From the NCBI GenBank assembly GCA_001778455.1, contig MFGX01000015.1, positions 1-7,077 on the forward strand: a stretch of 7,077 nucleotides of DNA, read 5' to 3'. Made by a program: the position numbers and the translations under genes. This document shows positions 5,464 through 7,077 of this stretch, in pieces. This DNA is from Candidatus Fraserbacteria bacterium RBG_16_55_9. Lineage in GTDB: Bacteria > Bipolaricaulota > Bipolaricaulia > RBG-16-55-9. Position 1 is the stretch's first letter. Every line of letters starts with the position of its first letter. The notes beneath the pieces are model-generated. The model searched no databases. It saw only the letters and a list, made by a program, of their open reading frames with translations, and was not told the DNA's origin.

Positions 5464-6519
5464 TTAACTCCGTGAGCGTCGCTCCACGATCTCCTCTACG
5501 CCCTGCAGTTTCAGCTCTTTGGCAAAGTGGCAACTGGAGTAGTGACCCTTTCCGGTCACATCCACCAGTGGCGGCACGTCGTTCTTGCAGGTTGCCCATT
5601 GGTTCTTCGCATAGTACGGGCATCGTGGGTGGAAGACGCATCCGGAAGGCGGATTGACCGGGCTGGGCACATCCCCCTCGAGAATGATGCGGTCCATCTT
5701 GATGGCGGGGTCAGGCACCGGGACAGCCGATAGCAGCGCTTCGGTATAGGGGTGCATGGGAGTCTTAAAGAGTTCTTCTGTGTCGGCCATCTCGACGACT
5801 TTTCCCAGATACATCACGGCGATGCGGCTGCTGATGTGGCGCACCACGCTAAGGTCATGCGCGATGAAGAGATAGGTCAGCCCGAATTCCTTTTGGAGAT
5901 CTTCGAGCAGATTGAGCACTTGGGCTTGGATCGAGACGTCCAGGGCCGAGACAGGCTCGTCGCAGATGATGAGCTGAGGATCGAGAGCCAGGGCGCGGGC
6001 GATCCCGATGCGCTGGCGTTGGCCACCGCTGAACTCGTGAGGATACCGTTTCATGTACGCAGGGTTTAGACCCACAGCTTCGAGTAATTCTCTCACACGC
6101 GCCTCGCGCTCCTTGCCTCGGGCCACTCCGTGCACGACCAAGGGCTCACCCACGATGTCACCGATGGTCATGCGCGGGTTCAGGCTGGAGTACGGGTCCT
6201 GGAAGATAATCTGCATTTGACGACGCAGGGGCTTGAGTTGGCGCAGGCGAAGCTTGGCAATATCCACCGTCTGGCCATTCATGTGAAAGAGGATCTTGCT
6301 GCCGGGATCGGGCTCAATGAGCCGAAGAATCGTTCGGCCCGCGGTCGTCTTTCCGCAGCCGGACTCGCCCACTAACCCTAGGGTTTCGCCCTTCTTGATA
6401 AAGAAATCGATCCCATCGACGGCTTTCACAAAGGCCACAGTCCGTCGGAAGATCCCGCGCTTGACCGGAAAGTACTTTCGTAGTGCTTTGACCTCTAGCA
6501 ATATCTCCTCGTTAGCCAA
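5464..6519 (-). CDS. oppF: Oligopeptide/dipeptide ABC transporter ATP-binding protein, OppF/DppF type
   Basis: This is one of the two cytoplasmic ATPases that power a peptide (or related solute) importer, working as a heterodimer with the OppD/DppD-type protein encoded just upstream. In 351 residues it shows Walker A GESGCGKTT (51-59), Q-loop IFQDPYSSLNPRM (105-117), signature SGGQRQR (164-170), Walker B LIICDEP with D-loop SALD (183-194), and the switch histidine AHD (220-222). PMHPYTEALLSAVP (254-267) and the tail PSGCVFHPRCP (291-301) mark the oligopeptide/dipeptide transporter C-terminal domain; cysteines 294, 300, 311 and 330 are a likely Fe-S cluster set. The start is TTG at 6517-6519: an in-frame TGA lies three codons upstream, a strong AAGGAG is 9 nt away, and no internal Met occurs until residue 80. 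Substrate cannot be told from the ATPase; Opp, Dpp and related systems share this subunit type. The permease and binding-protein genes are not in the window. Confidence 0.93.
   Translation of the reverse strand: MANEEILLEVKALRKYFPVKRGIFRRTVAFVKAVDGIDFFIKKGETLGLVGESGCGKTTAGRTILRLIEPDPGSKILFHMNGQTVDIAKLRLRQLKPLRRQMQIIFQDPYSSLNPRMTIGDIVGEPLVVHGVARGKEREARVRELLEAVGLNPAYMKRYPHEFSGGQRQRIGIARALALDPQLIICDEPVSALDVSIQAQVLNLLEDLQKEFGLTYLFIAHDLSVVRHISSRIAVMYLGKVVEMADTEELFKTPMHPYTEALLSAVPVPDPAIKMDRIILEGDVPSPVNPPSGCVFHPRCPYYAKNQWATCKNDVPPLVDVTGKGHYSSCHFAKELKLQGVEEIVERRSRS
5468..5471 (-). promoter_or_regulatory. rdgB ribosome binding site
   Basis: GGAG on the minus strand is 10 nt upstream of the GTG at 5457 and lies within the last codons of the upstream ABC ATPase gene. 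It supports GTG as the start. The next good start in frame would remove the nucleotide-binding motif at residues 5-12. Confidence 0.6.
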
Positions 6520-6528
6520 TTCAGTTCA

Positions 6529-6534
6529 CTCCTT
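6529..6534 (-). promoter_or_regulatory. oppF ribosome binding site deciding a TTG start
   Basis: AAGGAG on the minus strand lies 9 nt upstream of the TTG at 6519, in the 30-nt gap after the preceding gene. With the in-frame TGA between it and the TTG, this fixes TTG as the initiation codon. Confidence 0.8.
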
Positions 6535-6549
6535 CTGACCTCACGCTTG

Positions 6550-7077
6550 TCAATAGAGCCAGCAGGCAACCTTGTGACCTGGCTCGGCTTCCTCTAGCGG
6601 AGGCATCTCCTTGCATTGTTCCATCACAAATGGACACCTGGTTTGAAAGGGGCAGCCCTGGGGTACGTTGTACGGATCGGGCACTACTCCTTTGATGGGC
6701 TTGAGCCGCTCCTTCTTCTTGGTGAGTGCCGGAATGGACTCCATCAGCCCCTGGGTGTACGGGTGCTTCGGGTTGTGGAAGACCGCATTCACGGGAGCGT
6801 GTTCGACTACCTTGCCCATGTACATGACGACTACGTCTTCGGCGGTCTCGGCGATCACGCCCAGGTTGTGGGTGATCATCATGAGCGACATATGGAATTG
6901 ATCTTGTAGTTTCTTGATGAGTTCGAGGATCTGCGCCTGAATTGTGACATCCAGGGCTGTCGTGGGCTCATCGGCAATCAGCAGGTTAGGGTTGCAAGAG
7001 AGCGCCATCGCAATCATGGCTCGCTGTCTCATGCCGCCGGAGAGCTGGTGAGGATATTCATCTACACGCTGCGCCGG
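6550..7077 (-). CDS. oppD: Oligopeptide/dipeptide ABC transporter ATP-binding protein, OppD/DppD type (3' part, cut by window edge)
   Basis: The frame is open to the right edge, so only the last 175 residues are visible; the Walker A half lies outside. The first visible residues are PAQRVDEYPHQLSGGMRQRA, holding the ABC signature LSGGMRQR. Next come Walker B LLIADEP with TTALD, the switch histidine in MITHNLGV, and the family's C-terminal region with HPYTQGLMESIP and QGCPFQTRCPF. Four cysteines in that tail (visible residues 142, 148, 155 and 172) follow the spacing seen in the partner gene. The signature variant GGMRQR and the THN form of the H-loop are typical of the D subunit, as opposed to GGQRQR and AHD in the F subunit. 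It precedes the F-type gene by 30 nt, the normal D-F order. The Met at 7030-7032 is internal, not the start. Confidence 0.93.
   Translation of the reverse strand, partial: PAQRVDEYPHQLSGGMRQRAMIAMALSCNPNLLIADEPTTALDVTIQAQILELIKKLQDQFHMSLMMITHNLGVIAETAEDVVVMYMGKVVEHAPVNAVFHNPKHPYTQGLMESIPALTKKKERLKPIKGVVPDPYNVPQGCPFQTRCPFVMEQCKEMPPLEEAEPGHKVACWLY

Noticed and set aside
1..7077. A novel defence, mobile or biosynthetic system
   Set aside because: Every complete gene belongs to a well-known housekeeping or transport family, spacing is operon-like, and there are no repeats, integrases, transposases or anomalous composition.

Overview
This 7,077-base window is a bacterial chromosomal segment with moderately high GC and dense gene packing. 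It holds two gene blocks that converge on each other. No CRISPR array, tRNA, rRNA, insertion sequence or phage gene was recognised. The lineage cannot be fixed from the sequence alone. Two points narrow it. First, regulation is by HrcA and a CIRCE operator, with the gene order hrcA-grpE-dnaK-dnaJ. Second, the DnaK ATPase domain lacks the roughly 20-25-residue insertion near residue 80 that proteobacterial DnaK carries, so it is of the Firmicutes/Thermotoga/archaeal indel type. A Firmicutes, Chloroflexi, Thermotoga or deep-branching uncultivated (for example Acetothermia-like) lineage fits. The exact choice is a guess.

Positions 1-121 hold the last 39 codons of an unidentified plus-strand reading frame. 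Positions 122-306 are a regulatory intergenic region with a near-consensus housekeeping promoter (TTGACA, 17 bp, TATCAT). The promoter is followed directly by a CIRCE inverted repeat that covers the predicted transcription start and most of the short leader of hrcA.

Positions 307-4873 are the plus-strand heat-shock operon: hrcA (repressor), grpE (nucleotide exchange factor), dnaK (Hsp70) and dnaJ (J-domain co-chaperone). The first three genes overlap by 4 and 1 nt, and dnaJ follows dnaK after 6 nt. Together they encode a complete DnaK-DnaJ-GrpE folding machine plus its own repressor. This gives the classic loop in which HrcA binds CIRCE and shuts down the operon when stress ends.

Positions 4870-7077 are transcribed from the minus strand. 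In transcription order they are the 3' part of an oppD/dppD-type peptide ABC transporter ATPase (cut by the window edge), a complete oppF/dppF-type partner ATPase, and a RdgB/HAM1-type XTP/dITP diphosphatase. Spacing is tight (30 nt and 6 nt), and both complete genes use non-ATG starts (TTG, GTG) supported by Shine-Dalgarno sequences. The diphosphatase and dnaJ end tail to tail inside one CTAG tetranucleotide, so no space for a terminator separates the two blocks.

All genes belong to well-known families, and I see no undescribed system here. The points worth a second look are the compact promoter/CIRCE/ribosome-binding-site arrangement, small deviations in DnaK and DnaJ motifs, the shared-stop convergent junction, and the placement of the nucleotide house-cleaning enzyme in a peptide transporter operon.
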